A DNA stretch of 43,614 nucleotides, from IMG/VR virus record IMGVR_UViG_3300031951_009498, positions 1-43,614 of that record; one strand, written 5' to 3'. Positions 6,764 to 17,500 of the stretch are shown one piece after another. Below the pieces are notes generated by a model. That model searched no databases and was not told where the DNA came from. It worked only from the letters and a program-made list of their open reading frames with translations. Each line of letters begins with the position of its first letter. The first letter of the stretch is position 1. A program made the position numbers and the translations under genes. Source of the stretch: a virus.

Positions 6764-7388
6764 TGATGTATATAATTTCTTAGTCTTTATCGTAAGGAAA
6801 GAAAGAGGAGTATTTATTACTATTCCTGAAGCGATGCAGACTATTGATAACGCACAGCTTGAAGCAACCGAAGATTGGTTTGCGGGCTACGGTGCTACTC
6901 AAATATTGCATGATGCGATAAGAAAATTAAGATCACAAGTTCAATTTACTTCTGCATCAGATGGACAAATAACATTTGCATCTGACTATTTGCATATGAT
7001 CGGTAACCCGTATACAGTTACAGGAAGCACAATTAATGCTGTTAGATTTGTAAATGAAGATGAGTTGCCTTTTGCGTTAACAAGTCAATTAAGACCAGTA
7101 TCAACATCTAAGCCAATTGCAAAAGACACTTCTGTTGGATTTCAGTTATATCCTCAGTCAACTCAAACAGGTTTTTATAATTATCTACGTAGACCAAATG
7201 CACCTGTTTTGGGATATACTCAAACAGGTAGAACTATAACTTATGATCCAAACACTAGCACGCAATTAGAATTTACAGATGTTTATATAAACAACATCAT
7301 AGCGCGCGCATTGAAATTTTGGGGTATTAATATGGCTGAACAAGACATTCAGCAGTTTGCTCAATTACAAACACAAGAAACTAAATAA
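6747..7388 (+). CDS. putative ring/connector structural protein
   Basis: A 213-residue protein. An N-terminal helical part (DVYNFLVFIVRKERGVF through ATQILHDAIRKLRSQVQF) is followed by a beta-rich domain (about 70-165) with the segments GQITFASDYLHMIG and GFQLYPQ...YLRRPNAPVLGY, then a C-terminal helix ending EQDIQQFAQLQ. Proteins of this size and layout, in a row of three before a large tail-hub gene, occupy the neck of short-tailed phages. No specific family is certain. It starts inside the end of the tandem-GroES gene, so the two are co-translated. Confidence 0.5.
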   Translation: MAYNINDVYNFLVFIVRKERGVFITIPEAMQTIDNAQLEATEDWFAGYGATQILHDAIRKLRSQVQFTSASDGQITFASDYLHMIGNPYTVTGSTINAVRFVNEDELPFALTSQLRPVSTSKPIAKDTSVGFQLYPQSTQTGFYNYLRRPNAPVLGYTQTGRTITYDPNTSTQLEFTDVYINNIIARALKFWGINMAEQDIQQFAQLQTQETK

Positions 7389-7390
7389 AA

Positions 7391-8026
7391 ATGGCTAATA
7401 GTACTAAATTTTTAATGGCCGAGCAGGTTTTGCTAAGATTAGCAGGAGGTTACAGAGATGTAGCTCAATCTGTTCAAATGGAAGATGTGGTAAAAGCAAT
7501 TGAACAGGTTATTAATACCATGTTTCAAACACAATATTATAGTGCAACTTTACCAACAGGTGAAACTGTTCCGGATAATTTAATGATTGCTTTTTACGAA
7601 GATGTAGCTGTTGATTCTTATGGAGATAAGGCTAAAGCAGATTTGCCAATAGTTCCTATTTCTTTACCTAGAAATATGGGGATTTACAGAGTAGTAAATT
7701 CCGAAGATATTGATTTTATACCAGTTCCATTGGGTCAAGGAGCTTTATTAAAAGCCGATAAATTATTAAACGATTTGTTGGGAAGCGTATATTACGAGGT
7801 TAGAAAAAATCAAATAATCTTTTCTAAAGATATTACGCTTTTAGATGTTAATACAGTAAATATGTATTTAGTAGTTATGGATATTTCATTATATTCAAAT
7901 ACTGATCCATTGCCGATACCTGCAAATATGGAGGAGGAAATTATAGAGAAAGTTTTTGCTAAATTTGCTCCAATTGTTCCTGAAAGCGGAATTGTAAATA
8001 GTTACAGCGAAAATAAAAATATGTAA
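7391..8026 (+). CDS. putative ring/connector structural protein 2
   Basis: A 211-residue protein of mixed helices and strands. A long N-terminal helix (KFLMAEQVLLRLAGGYRDVAQSVQMEDVVKAIEQVINTM, in segments) is followed by a beta section with ISLPRNMGIYRV and FIPVPLGQGALL, and a C-terminal helix (ANMEEEIIEKVFAKFAP). The order resembles ring proteins that stack between portal and tail hub in podovirus-like and crAss-like particles; this is inference from size and neighbourhood. Two bases separate it from each neighbour. Confidence 0.48.
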   Translation: MANSTKFLMAEQVLLRLAGGYRDVAQSVQMEDVVKAIEQVINTMFQTQYYSATLPTGETVPDNLMIAFYEDVAVDSYGDKAKADLPIVPISLPRNMGIYRVVNSEDIDFIPVPLGQGALLKADKLLNDLLGSVYYEVRKNQIIFSKDITLLDVNTVNMYLVVMDISLYSNTDPLPIPANMEEEIIEKVFAKFAPIVPESGIVNSYSENKNM

Positions 8027-8028
8027 AA

Positions 8029-8817
8029 ATGACAACAGCAAGTTTAGATTATATAGTAAAGAATTATTTATTAAAAAAAGGATATCCTTTACATTGGTAT
8101 ATGCAATTTATGGTTTACGCTGCTGATTGCTTGCGTGAATTAACATTTGATGACCTTCGTATTATCAATACAAAAATTTTACCTGTTGATCAGACTATAA
8201 ATGCAGCTTCATTACCAGAAGATTATCAAGATTATGTAACTGTTGGCGTTATGATAGGTCAAAGAATTAGACCACTTGTGCCAACTAATACTTTAAACCC
8301 TTTGACGAGTTTAGATGTAAATCAAAACTTTGCAGAACAAGATTGGAGTGATAGCGTTGTTCCTCCTGATTCAAATCAATCACAATTGTACTATGGCGCA
8401 TTGCCGTATGCTCAGTGGTTTACTGTTCACTATAATGATTATGGTGAAAACATTGGTAGATTTTTTGGTTTAGGTGCAGGGTATCAAGAAGATACATTTC
8501 AAGTATTTAAAGAAAGAAATCAAATACAATTAGACCAAAAATTTTATGTTGATAATATAGTTTTACAATATGTTTCTGATGGACAATCAGCAGATGCGGC
8601 ATCTCAAATAGATCCTTATGCAATAAGAACTATTCAGGCTTATATTGATTATCAAATGAAACTGCATAATAGAACTTACAACATGGGAGAAAAGCAATTA
8701 GCTGAAAATGGTTACATTAAAGAAAGAAAAATACTAAGAGCTAGAAAATCAGATTGGAGTGTTGAAAGAATTAAGAGAATTGTACAAAAGAACACAATGG
8801 GCGCACCAAAAAGCTAA
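8029..8817 (+). CDS. putative head-tail adaptor-like protein
   Basis: A 262-residue protein with the layout of podovirus adaptors. An N-terminal helix pair includes WYMQFMVYAADCLRELTFDDLRI. A strand segment ASLPEDYQDYVTVGVMIGQRIRPL resembles the LPxDYxxxxxVGxxxG pattern of neck proteins. A beta domain and a long C-terminal helical part follow (AIRTIQAYIDYQMKLHNRTYNMGEKQLAENGY). It likely joins the ring stack to the tail hub encoded next. No clear family name; the call rests on pattern and gene order. Confidence 0.5.
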   Translation: MTTASLDYIVKNYLLKKGYPLHWYMQFMVYAADCLRELTFDDLRIINTKILPVDQTINAASLPEDYQDYVTVGVMIGQRIRPLVPTNTLNPLTSLDVNQNFAEQDWSDSVVPPDSNQSQLYYGALPYAQWFTVHYNDYGENIGRFFGLGAGYQEDTFQVFKERNQIQLDQKFYVDNIVLQYVSDGQSADAASQIDPYAIRTIQAYIDYQMKLHNRTYNMGEKQLAENGYIKERKILRARKSDWSVERIKRIVQKNTMGAPKS

Positions 8818-8822
8818 TTAAA

Positions 8823-11800
8823 ATGATTAGAAACAAGAAAATTTTTATTGGAGGTGCGAATCAAGACGATTCATTGCACTTAATTGAAGATGCTCAGTAT
8901 TTGAGAGTAATGAACGGAAGGGTTGGGGTAACTCAATACGGGAGAAATAATAGAGTCGAAGGAGTGCCGGGTACTACTTCAATACCACAAGCTGTTTATC
9001 CTCCATATGGAGTGAACATGGCTATTGGTAGTTGTATAGACATTGAAAATCAAAGATTATTATGGTTTGTTTATAATACTATGGGTGATCATGGTATTTA
9101 TTGTTTTGATATGGTAGCCAACCTTACTTATGCTGTTATTTATGATAGCCAAATAGAAGGTGGATTAAATTTTAATAAGGATTACAGGATAGATCGCAAT
9201 TGTAAGGTAATAAATGGGGTGTTGTATTGGTCAGACAATTACAATGAACCCAAGAAAATCAACATTGATAAAGGGATTAAGACCAACCAAGCGGGATATT
9301 CTACAAACGAAACAGCGTATGAAATTCCATCTGGCGGCATCCCATATACTACTTTTACAATAATTAGACGTCCTCCTTATTATGCACTAAATGTAAATAA
9401 AGCCGTAGATGCGGGTTTTGATAATAATTTTATTGAAAATTCTGCATTTCAAATGTGTTATTTTTATGATTTTGTAGATAATGAAAGATCTAGGCTATCT
9501 GCTTTTAGTAATTTAATGAATTTTAATACGCCGGGCGAAACAAACAATTACATAGCGTGCAGCGTGCCTTTTTCGGAATATATAGAAAGTGAAATTGAAA
9601 AAATTAATATATGCGCTAAGGATGTTGTTACTAATGTTATTTATATTGTAAAAACATTTGACAGAAACAATCCGGCTGATGCCTTAGATATATTTGAACA
9701 CAATGAAGGAACAAATCAACTTGAATTTGATTTTTATAATGATATAGTTGGTATCCCTTTAAGTTCAAGTGAATCTTCTATTCCATATGATTTAGTACCA
9801 TTAAAAAGTACAACATTAGAAACAGCAACAGCTAGGTTATTTTTAGCAAACAATTTAGCAGGTTATAATACTCCATTAACCACAAGTTTAGCCATTTCAT
9901 CTACTTCATCAACTACTCCATCAAGTAATAGTTTTATATCAGTTGTAAAAACATATAGTATTGCTATTAGAAATAAATACGATACAGGAGATATAAGATC
10001 TGAGGTTGTAGGGTATCTCTATGCTGCTGGAGAGGTAAACACTGTTTACTTTTATAATGCATATAAAAATAGTTATTATAATAGCTTTCCCGCAACATTA
10101 GATTTATCCGATGCGGATGGAGAATTTGCCTATGAAGGTAATTTCTTAACATGGTATGCGGCTAATTACAGCCCTGCAAATACAAACTATGATTGGTATT
10201 ATCCTTATTTTGGTAATCCTACGTTTACATTTACTTCTGGATCAACTCCATCTTATTATGTTACTATTGAAAATAATGTAACCGCATTTAGTGCGCAAAC
10301 AGTATTTAAAAGCAGTGCTACATATAATATATCAATTGTATTTTATGATAGATTTAGAAGAAGATCTGGTGTAGTTGATAAGGTAATTAATTACACTTTG
10401 CCCAATTTGACAGACGATCAAACATCTTTTATTCAATATTTAAATTGGACATTAAGTAATGCAAATGCTCAAAATGAAATACCAGATTGGGCGTATTACT
10501 ACCAAATAGTTCAAACCAAAAATTTAATACAATCTGATTTTGTACAAATAGCTACAAATGGAATTCAATATGCAACAAAACAAGATGTTGCTTCTGGAGG
10601 AGGATATACTTATGGTAATACATATTCAATAGGTATTTTTGCTATTGGTTTAAATATTTCAAGTTTAACATCTATTGGATTAGGATACAATTACAAAGAA
10701 GGCGATATGTGCAGGATAACAGACACAAGCGCAAGTTATAATGTACAAGTAATAGGTCAAGATGGGGAATATGTATTAGTAGAAGCGTTTGATCTTGGAA
10801 CTGTTTCTACTACGGATTATAAAGTAATAGAACTATATACCCCTAAAAAAAGCTCTACACAAGAGCCTTATTATGAGGTAAGTCAAGTTTATGAAATAAA
10901 TAATCCTACTGCATCAAATAGACAATACAGTACTATAAATGGTCAATTAATTGGTGATGTTTATATTTTACAAAGAATTGACGGTGCTAGCACAAATTAT
11001 TTTACTGAGAATATGTCGCCATTTGATAAAGTATGGCAATATTGGAATACAAATTCTGGATGGCCTAATTTTATAACTAATTTAGGTCAAGCTAGGAATG
11101 AATATGAAATAAGATATTCTAATGTATTTACTACTGGAACATCTAATAATGGGTTAAGCACATTTGAGGTTTTAAATTTTAAAACTGTACCACTTGGTAT
11201 GGGTAGCATACAAAAATTACAACTTGCATCTAAAACAACAGAGCAAGGGGTTGTTATGTTGGCTATTGGTTCTTTTCAAACAGCATCTTGCTATCTTGGT
11301 GAGGTTCAAGTGGTTGGAGCATCACAAAATGCTTTCTTAGCTCAAGACGTAGCTGTTATAGGTACTATTAATGTGTTAAAAGGTATGTTAGGCACAACGC
11401 AACCAGAAACGGTAGTTGAGTATCTTGGTGTAATCTTTTGGTACGACCTTAATAATGGACAAGTAGCTCAATATAGCTCAAATGGGGTATTCCCAATTAG
11501 TTCTTTCAAAATGGAAAGGCTATTTAAAAACTATGCAAAAGGTTATTTAGCAGCAAATTCTAATAACCTAGATAATATAAATGGATTCCATCATATCCCG
11601 ACTTACATTGATCCATTCCATAAAGAATTTGGGATATCATTGCCGGGATTGATTTATCAGAACTATGCAGATACATTACCAAGTTATGCAACTGTTCCAT
11701 CATACGCAAGTTCTATCATAAATAGATTTGATATGTCGGATAGTTTAGCTAAGACAGTAGTATTTCATTTGCAGGATAATCAATGGAAAAGCGATTATCA

Positions 11801-12296
11801 GTTTATAGCTGAACAATACGAATATTTTGAAAACAGAATGTTCGGGTTTAAAAACGGGGCTTTATATGAGTTCAATACCAATACTTCCACGTGGAACACT
11901 TGGTTTGGCACTCAATATCCTGTAAGAATATGTTGGGTGGTTAATAAGCCTTTAAGTGGATTGAAGGATATGGCAGAATTGGTGGTTGAGGGCAATCAAG
12001 CTCCAGATTATACAGTTTTGTACACTACACTTCCAAATACGCAAATTACAGACTTGACAGAATCGGATTTCGTTAGCCAAGAGGGCATCTTCTATGGAAG
12101 GTTTTTAAGAGATAGACTATCTCCAAACGCCACAGGTACGCCAGATCAGAAGATGTTAAATGGGGATGTAATTCTTTCTCAGATTCCTCAAATAATGGCT
12201 GAATGGCAGTCTTATGATTCAATTATTTACGTTAATTTTGTAGATGTAGGATTTAACCTTTCAAGAGGCCAAAATTTTATTTTAGGTAATCAATAA
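8823..12296 (+). CDS. large tail hub / stabilization (muzzle-like) structural protein
   Basis: A 1157-residue, beta-rich protein with few charged helices. It begins KKIFIGGANQDDSLHLIEDAQY and has repeated WFVYNT and YWSDNYNEPKKIN-type strands in the first 200 residues, like the beta-propeller-forming stabilization or muzzle proteins of short-tailed phages (P22 gp10-like position; crAss-like muzzle). Later parts are rich in Tyr, Asn, Ser and Thr. The C-terminus contains SQIPQIMAEWQSYDSIIYVNFVDVG. It follows the adaptor-like protein by five bases. A tail-tip structural role is well supported by size, composition and context; the family name is inferred. Confidence 0.6.
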   Translation: MIRNKKIFIGGANQDDSLHLIEDAQYLRVMNGRVGVTQYGRNNRVEGVPGTTSIPQAVYPPYGVNMAIGSCIDIENQRLLWFVYNTMGDHGIYCFDMVANLTYAVIYDSQIEGGLNFNKDYRIDRNCKVINGVLYWSDNYNEPKKINIDKGIKTNQAGYSTNETAYEIPSGGIPYTTFTIIRRPPYYALNVNKAVDAGFDNNFIENSAFQMCYFYDFVDNERSRLSAFSNLMNFNTPGETNNYIACSVPFSEYIESEIEKINICAKDVVTNVIYIVKTFDRNNPADALDIFEHNEGTNQLEFDFYNDIVGIPLSSSESSIPYDLVPLKSTTLETATARLFLANNLAGYNTPLTTSLAISSTSSTTPSSNSFISVVKTYSIAIRNKYDTGDIRSEVVGYLYAAGEVNTVYFYNAYKNSYYNSFPATLDLSDADGEFAYEGNFLTWYAANYSPANTNYDWYYPYFGNPTFTFTSGSTPSYYVTIENNVTAFSAQTVFKSSATYNISIVFYDRFRRRSGVVDKVINYTLPNLTDDQTSFIQYLNWTLSNANAQNEIPDWAYYYQIVQTKNLIQSDFVQIATNGIQYATKQDVASGGGYTYGNTYSIGIFAIGLNISSLTSIGLGYNYKEGDMCRITDTSASYNVQVIGQDGEYVLVEAFDLGTVSTTDYKVIELYTPKKSSTQEPYYEVSQVYEINNPTASNRQYSTINGQLIGDVYILQRIDGASTNYFTENMSPFDKVWQYWNTNSGWPNFITNLGQARNEYEIRYSNVFTTGTSNNGLSTFEVLNFKTVPLGMGSIQKLQLASKTTEQGVVMLAIGSFQTASCYLGEVQVVGASQNAFLAQDVAVIGTINVLKGMLGTTQPETVVEYLGVIFWYDLNNGQVAQYSSNGVFPISSFKMERLFKNYAKGYLAANSNNLDNINGFHHIPTYIDPFHKEFGISLPGLIYQNYADTLPSYATVPSYASSIINRFDMSDSLAKTVVFHLQDNQWKSDYQFIAEQYEYFENRMFGFKNGALYEFNTNTSTWNTWFGTQYPVRICWVVNKPLSGLKDMAELVVEGNQAPDYTVLYTTLPNTQITDLTESDFVSQEGIFYGRFLRDRLSPNATGTPDQKMLNGDVILSQIPQIMAEWQSYDSIIYVNFVDVGFNLSRGQNFILGNQ

Positions 12297-12324
12297 AAGT
12301 ATTAATTTTAAATAAATTATCAGT

Positions 12325-12957
12325 ATGATAGATCCAATGACAGCCGGAGCCATAATAAGCGGAGTTACTGCGCTAGGCAAGGGGATATTTGGCATGAGCC
12401 AGATGAATAAGGCTAACCAAATAAATCCTCAATTTGCAGAATATAAAGAGAACCCTTTAGCTAGACAAAATTTAGGTGCAGCTCAACAATTGTTTTATGG
12501 CAGAACGCCGGGCATGAGTCAAGCTCAAGCTAATATTCAAGCAGCTCAAGCAAATCAATTAGCAGCAGGTCAAAGAGGTGCAACTGATTCTGCAACATTG
12601 TTAGCACTAGGTGCTGGATCTCAAGGTGCAACTAATGCAGCGTTATCAAATCTTGCAGCACAAGAAGGTCAGCAAAAAATGGGTATGTTTGATAATTTAA
12701 GTAGAGCATACGCCATGTCTATTGGAGAAGGCGATAAGGTGCAACAAAATAAAATGATGAAATTCCAATTTGATGCAAATGCACAAAATGCATTACGCCA
12801 ATCTGGTATTAGTAATATATTTGGTGGAGCAAGCGACATTGCGGGAGGATTAATGCAATATGGTAGTTATCAAAATGCGCAAGAAGCAAATGCAAACCAA
12901 AGTGCATATAATGAAATGTTGAGAAAGGCTTTTTTGCAAAAACAATTTGGAGTATAA
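12325..12957 (+). CDS. Ala/Gln-rich internal virion protein
   Basis: A 210-residue protein. It starts MIDPMTAGAIISGVTALGKG, a Gly/Ala-rich hydrophobic segment that could insert in a membrane. A helical middle rich in Ala, Gln and Asn (about 65-115: AQANIQAAQANQLAAGQ) and a Gly-rich second hydrophobic patch (IFGGASDIAGGLMQYG) follow. This resembles the small internal virion proteins (T7 gp14-like or cargo proteins) that are ejected into the cell envelope with the genome. Its position, directly upstream of two larger internal proteins, supports that. Function is inferred. Confidence 0.5.
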   Translation: MIDPMTAGAIISGVTALGKGIFGMSQMNKANQINPQFAEYKENPLARQNLGAAQQLFYGRTPGMSQAQANIQAAQANQLAAGQRGATDSATLLALGAGSQGATNAALSNLAAQEGQQKMGMFDNLSRAYAMSIGEGDKVQQNKMMKFQFDANAQNALRQSGISNIFGGASDIAGGLMQYGSYQNAQEANANQSAYNEMLRKAFLQKQFGV

Positions 12958-12969
12958 AAAATATAAAAA

Positions 12970-14472
12970 ATGGCAAACGGAAATTTAGGTAGTTATGCGG
13001 TAACGCTTCCAAATATCTTTCAAGCTCCCGGACAAGCACTTGAGTCTGCCACGCAGCAAATAGAAAGACAGACAGAAAAAATGGCTGATAGAGCATTGCG
13101 AGAGCAAGAGATGGCTGAGAGAAAAGCAGAAAGAGATGAAGCTCAAATGTATAGAAAAATGCAAACTATACAAGAAATGTCTGACTTGTCTAAATATCAA
13201 ACAGCTAATGATGTTGCTAATGCTATTGGTAATAGAACAGCAAATGAAATTAAAACTAAATATATTAATTTAGCTAAAGAAGGAAAAGCTGGACTAGCTG
13301 ATATAATGGAGGGAGTTAATAAGGAAATATCATCTACAACAGAAGGAATGAATGCATTGAAAATGGAAGGTGAAATTTTTGAAAATGGATTAAAGAGATT
13401 AAAAACAGAATTTCCGGAATTAGATGCAACTGCATTACTTACTGATTATAGAAAAGATGTAACAAATAGAAGATTAAAAGACGGAACAACTTTTGTTAAT
13501 CCAATAGAAGTTCAACAATCTGATTTAGTAACAAATCTTTCAAATCCAGACTATCTAAGTAAATATATCAGAGGTGGTAAAAATTTAACAGAAGCTATCA
13601 CAGCTCCTAAAGGAATGGAGAAATCATCTGTGTTTGTAGGAACGCCAACAGAAAATGTTAAATTTGAAGCTACAATTCCTTTTTGGAAAAAACCTACTTT
13701 TACACCAGAGCAAGCTCCGGGCGGATTTTTGCAAAAGGGTTTGCAGCCTTCATTAGAAATAAAAGCATCTACCGTTCCAGCAATTGCAATACCTTCATCT
13801 TCAAGAGATCCATTTAAAATAATTGATACAGAGGTGTATGATAGATTCTCACAAGAACCAAAAACAAATCTTGAATTAATACAAGCAACAAGAGATAAGT
13901 TTCCGGATTATGATACGTTTAATTTTAAAGAAAAGGAATACGCCAAAAGAAATGTATTATATGATAAGTTGAGTGCATTGGATCAAAGTCAATTTTACGC
14001 AACAGGAAGCACTCGTGCGCCAATTACAAATGTAAATGTAAACACAGAGCAAAAGGTAATGCCAGTAGACAGATGGTCTAGTATTGAAAATATAGTAGCA
14101 AATACCAAAGAAGGTTTTGCATCTCCGGTAAATAAATTACCTTCAGAAACACAAAAAATAATCATCGACATTGCTAGAGATGTTACCGGAGTAAAAGAAT
14201 ATAGTCAAGGCACTTTAGCACTTAAAAAGAACAAAGAAGGAGATATATCCATAGTTGATGTAATGTCTGGCAATTTTATTGCTCCTTTAAATAAAAAAGA
14301 TGTTAATTTAGCCGGGCAGCCTACGGCAGAGGCAAAAAAAGAAGTTTTAAAAGATGATGGGAAAGTAAGTACCGAAACTAAATATAAAATAAAAGGGATG
14401 TCTTATTCTTATAAAGAATTAAAAAATGCTGGGTGGTCTGATGCCGATATAAAAAGGCTAAATAATCAATAA
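12970..14472 (+). CDS. putative internal virion / ejection protein
   Basis: A 500-residue protein. Residues about 25-75 form a strongly charged helix or coiled coil (IERQTEKMADRALREQEM, then AERKAERDEAQMYRKMQ). The middle is mixed, and there is a disordered Pro/Thr/Lys stretch around 245-275. The C-terminus ends in a short conserved-looking module, YKIKGMSYSYKELKNAGWSDADIKRL, similar to Y-S-Y-x-x-L-x-x-x-GW-x-x-x-x-I tails found in phage internal proteins. Between an Ala-rich internal protein and the 2877-residue polyvalent protein, it is probably an ejected virion component. No enzymatic motif was found. Confidence 0.48.
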   Translation: MANGNLGSYAVTLPNIFQAPGQALESATQQIERQTEKMADRALREQEMAERKAERDEAQMYRKMQTIQEMSDLSKYQTANDVANAIGNRTANEIKTKYINLAKEGKAGLADIMEGVNKEISSTTEGMNALKMEGEIFENGLKRLKTEFPELDATALLTDYRKDVTNRRLKDGTTFVNPIEVQQSDLVTNLSNPDYLSKYIRGGKNLTEAITAPKGMEKSSVFVGTPTENVKFEATIPFWKKPTFTPEQAPGGFLQKGLQPSLEIKASTVPAIAIPSSSRDPFKIIDTEVYDRFSQEPKTNLELIQATRDKFPDYDTFNFKEKEYAKRNVLYDKLSALDQSQFYATGSTRAPITNVNVNTEQKVMPVDRWSSIENIVANTKEGFASPVNKLPSETQKIIIDIARDVTGVKEYSQGTLALKKNKEGDISIVDVMSGNFIAPLNKKDVNLAGQPTAEAKKEVLKDDGKVSTETKYKIKGMSYSYKELKNAGWSDADIKRLNNQ

Positions 14473-14477
14473 TATCG

Positions 14478-14485
14478 TATATTTG
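14478..14485 (+). promoter_or_regulatory. candidate -7 promoter box upstream of the giant gene
   Basis: TATATTTG matches TAnnTTTG and ends 16 bases before the ATG at 14502. There is no TTG at the usual -33 distance. It could allow separate late expression of the giant protein. Confidence 0.35.
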
Positions 14486-14501
14486 ATAAACAATTATTAA
14501 C

Positions 14502-17500
14502 ATGGCTTTAGAGCAATTTGATGAAAATCAACCAAGAAAAATTCCTACTCCTAACGAAGTTTTTGGATCTAAAAAAGTGCCAACTCCTAGCGAAGTTTTT
14601 GGTGATGATTTAAAAAAAAAAGAATCTACACGTTTAGGATTTTCGGTTACACCATTACCATCTCAAGATAAGTTTCAGGAAGGATTAGCTATGGCTCAAA
14701 GCCCAATAGCTTCTGCTGTTAAAAAAGATACACAAAAAGACGAAAACTTAGCCGCAGGAATATACAACACCTTAGTTGGTAGTGTAAAAAGATTAGCCGG
14801 GGGGGCTGCGTATGCGGGTGAAGTTTTTTTGGGTGGGCGACCTGAAGCTACTATTACAAGACTAGCATCAGCTGAAAATACAAGACAAAAAACAGAACAA
14901 TTTGTTGAAAAAGCGAGATCCGAAAAAGCATCTAAGCAATATGAGGAATCTATGGGTAAATATGATTTTACTCCAAAGCCCGGCGGTGGTTTGCTTAGTG
15001 GCGTAGATGCAGATGATTTTAAAGCATTAGCTTTTACAGCTCCATCTCAAGCATTAGATATGGTTTTGGGATCTTTAACTTATGGATCTTCTTTTGTTGC
15101 TCAATCTATAAGCGATGCTGCAAATGAAATAAATCAATCGGATTCTGGTAAAAAACTTAATGAAGCGCAAAAAGCTACATATATCTTTACTCAGGCAGCA
15201 GTGCAAGCTGCATTGGAAAAAGTTTCATTAGATTTAATATTAAAAAATACTGGGTTAGGAAAGGCTGCAAAGCAAAAAATTGCAAATGAAATTACAGATG
15301 AATTTGTAAAGAAAGGAATTAAGGCAACAGCAAAAGATATTGAGGAAGCTGCATTTAAAAAAGCAAGCACATTTGCTAATCAAGCAAAAAGGGTGGGCAT
15401 TAAAGCAGTCGCAGGTGTTGCAACAGAAGGTACAACAGAAGGTACTCAAACAGCAGCTCAAGAAGGAATTAAATTATTGACTAATAAAATAGTTGATAAA
15501 GATGTTTTCAATGAAGAAGATATAATTGCGAATCTTGGTAAAAATATAATAAATGCAAGTATTGGCGGTGCCGCCTTTGGTAGTGTTGCTGGGGGTGGGG
15601 TTGGTGTATTCCAAAATACCAATAAAGCAATAAGAGATGAGGTAGCAAAGGCTGGTAAAAAATATTTTGTTAATGACACAGAAGTTTCTGAAGCAGAATT
15701 TAATGCTGCAACTGGAAACAAAAAGGTTGTTTCAGATATTACTAAAATACAAGACGAAATTAGCAAGCAAGTAGAGGAAGGTAACATTACCCCACAAGAA
15801 GCACAAGCTGCAAATATTACTGCGCAGCAATACGCCGAAATTGCGGGTAAAATACCAACAACAGTAAGCCCTCAAGACAAATATAGAATTATAGGTGGTA
15901 TTGAGCAAAGAGAAGCGTTAAATGCAAGAAAGCAACAAGCATACGATGAATTAACCACTTTAGATCCTGTATTCAGAAAAGAAAAGCAAGATCAAATTGA
16001 TTTAATTCAAGCTAAGATAGACGAAACAAATGATTATCTAGAAGGCATTGTAAGCGGCAAAAAACCTGAATATAAAGAGAAAAGAGGAATGTACTTTAAA
16101 GTAGATTCTGAAGGCAACGAAACGCCTATAAATAAGGAAACATACGATTTAGCAAAGTCTATTAGAGAAGAAGATGATAGAAAGGCAAAAGAATCAGTTG
16201 ATACAGCACCTGCTGTTATTATGCCAGAAGAAAACGTAGCTCCTGAAGTAGTTGAGCCAACAAGACCTGCTGTAATTATGCCAGAGGAGAATGTACCTGC
16301 TGAAACAACTGTAATTAGTCCAGAGCAACAAGGGAAAGGTGCTGCTGTAATTATGCCAGAAGCCAATGTAGCTCCTGAAGTTGCAGAAACAGTAGTAACC
16401 GAAGAATTTGCACCAACTGAAGTAAAACCAGAGGTGAAGTCTAAGCTAGAATCATTTAAAACTAAGTTTGCGCCACAACCTAAAGAGGTTTCAGTAAGTG
16501 GTGTAACCGCAGCTCAAAAAAGAGTTAACAGACAGGAAGCTGCTAAAATTGCACCAACAGATGCAAGAGGGTTTGCTTTGTCATGGATGAACCAAAGTCC
16601 GGATGCATTAGATTGGAATTCAATTAAAGATTTGTTTGGAGGCAGACGAGCAAGGTTAAATGTGAAGGAAGTTACTCCTGAAGAAATAGCAAAAAGAGAT
16701 TATGTTGCTGAAAAAGAGGGTGATGAAAAGGTAGGTAAAAATGGCTTAGTAAAAGGTATTGATGAAGTAGTAGGTGATATTTGGAATAATTTACCAGAAG
16801 GTTTAGAAGATAGAATAACTACAAGAGATATTAAGGATGAATTGGAAGCGTTGATTTCAGAATACCCTACAAGAGCTGATGCTGCAAGAGCATTGATTCA
16901 ACATGAAGGCGGATTGAAAGGGAAGTCAATGGAAGAACAGCAATTAGCATTTGAAGAAAGAAAAGGTATTGAAGAAGGCGAGGAAATGGCTCCAGTTCAA
17001 CTTGAAGGCGGATTTGTTCCATTTGAAGAAGATATGGATATTGAAGGAATGGAAGAACCTCCATTTGCAGTACAAGAAGCTACAACAGAAGAAGTAGCAG
17101 CAATGCAAGATATAGTAAAAGATTATATTGATGATGGTACCACGTCTTTATCTGAAATCAAAAAAGCAATAGCAAAAGAACTTGGTTACAATACAAAGAA
17201 ACTAAGACAAACTATTGAAGATGCTTATAACGAATATACAACTACCGCAGAAGCGGCTGTAACAGAAGTTAAATCAGGATTATTGGGCAGAGTAGGTAAT
17301 GCATTTGGCAAAATGTTTGGCAAGGAAGCTCAAAAGCCATTTATTGCAAAAGATGGTAAAGCATTAGATGCAAAGGCTAAAAATGTAGCTGAAACAGGTG
17401 GCAGAGTATCATTCCAAGCAACTTTGCCAAATGGCCAAAACGTAACAGCTAAGCCAGTTGATGCAAGCATTGTAAATGGATTTTATAGCCCATTAGAATT

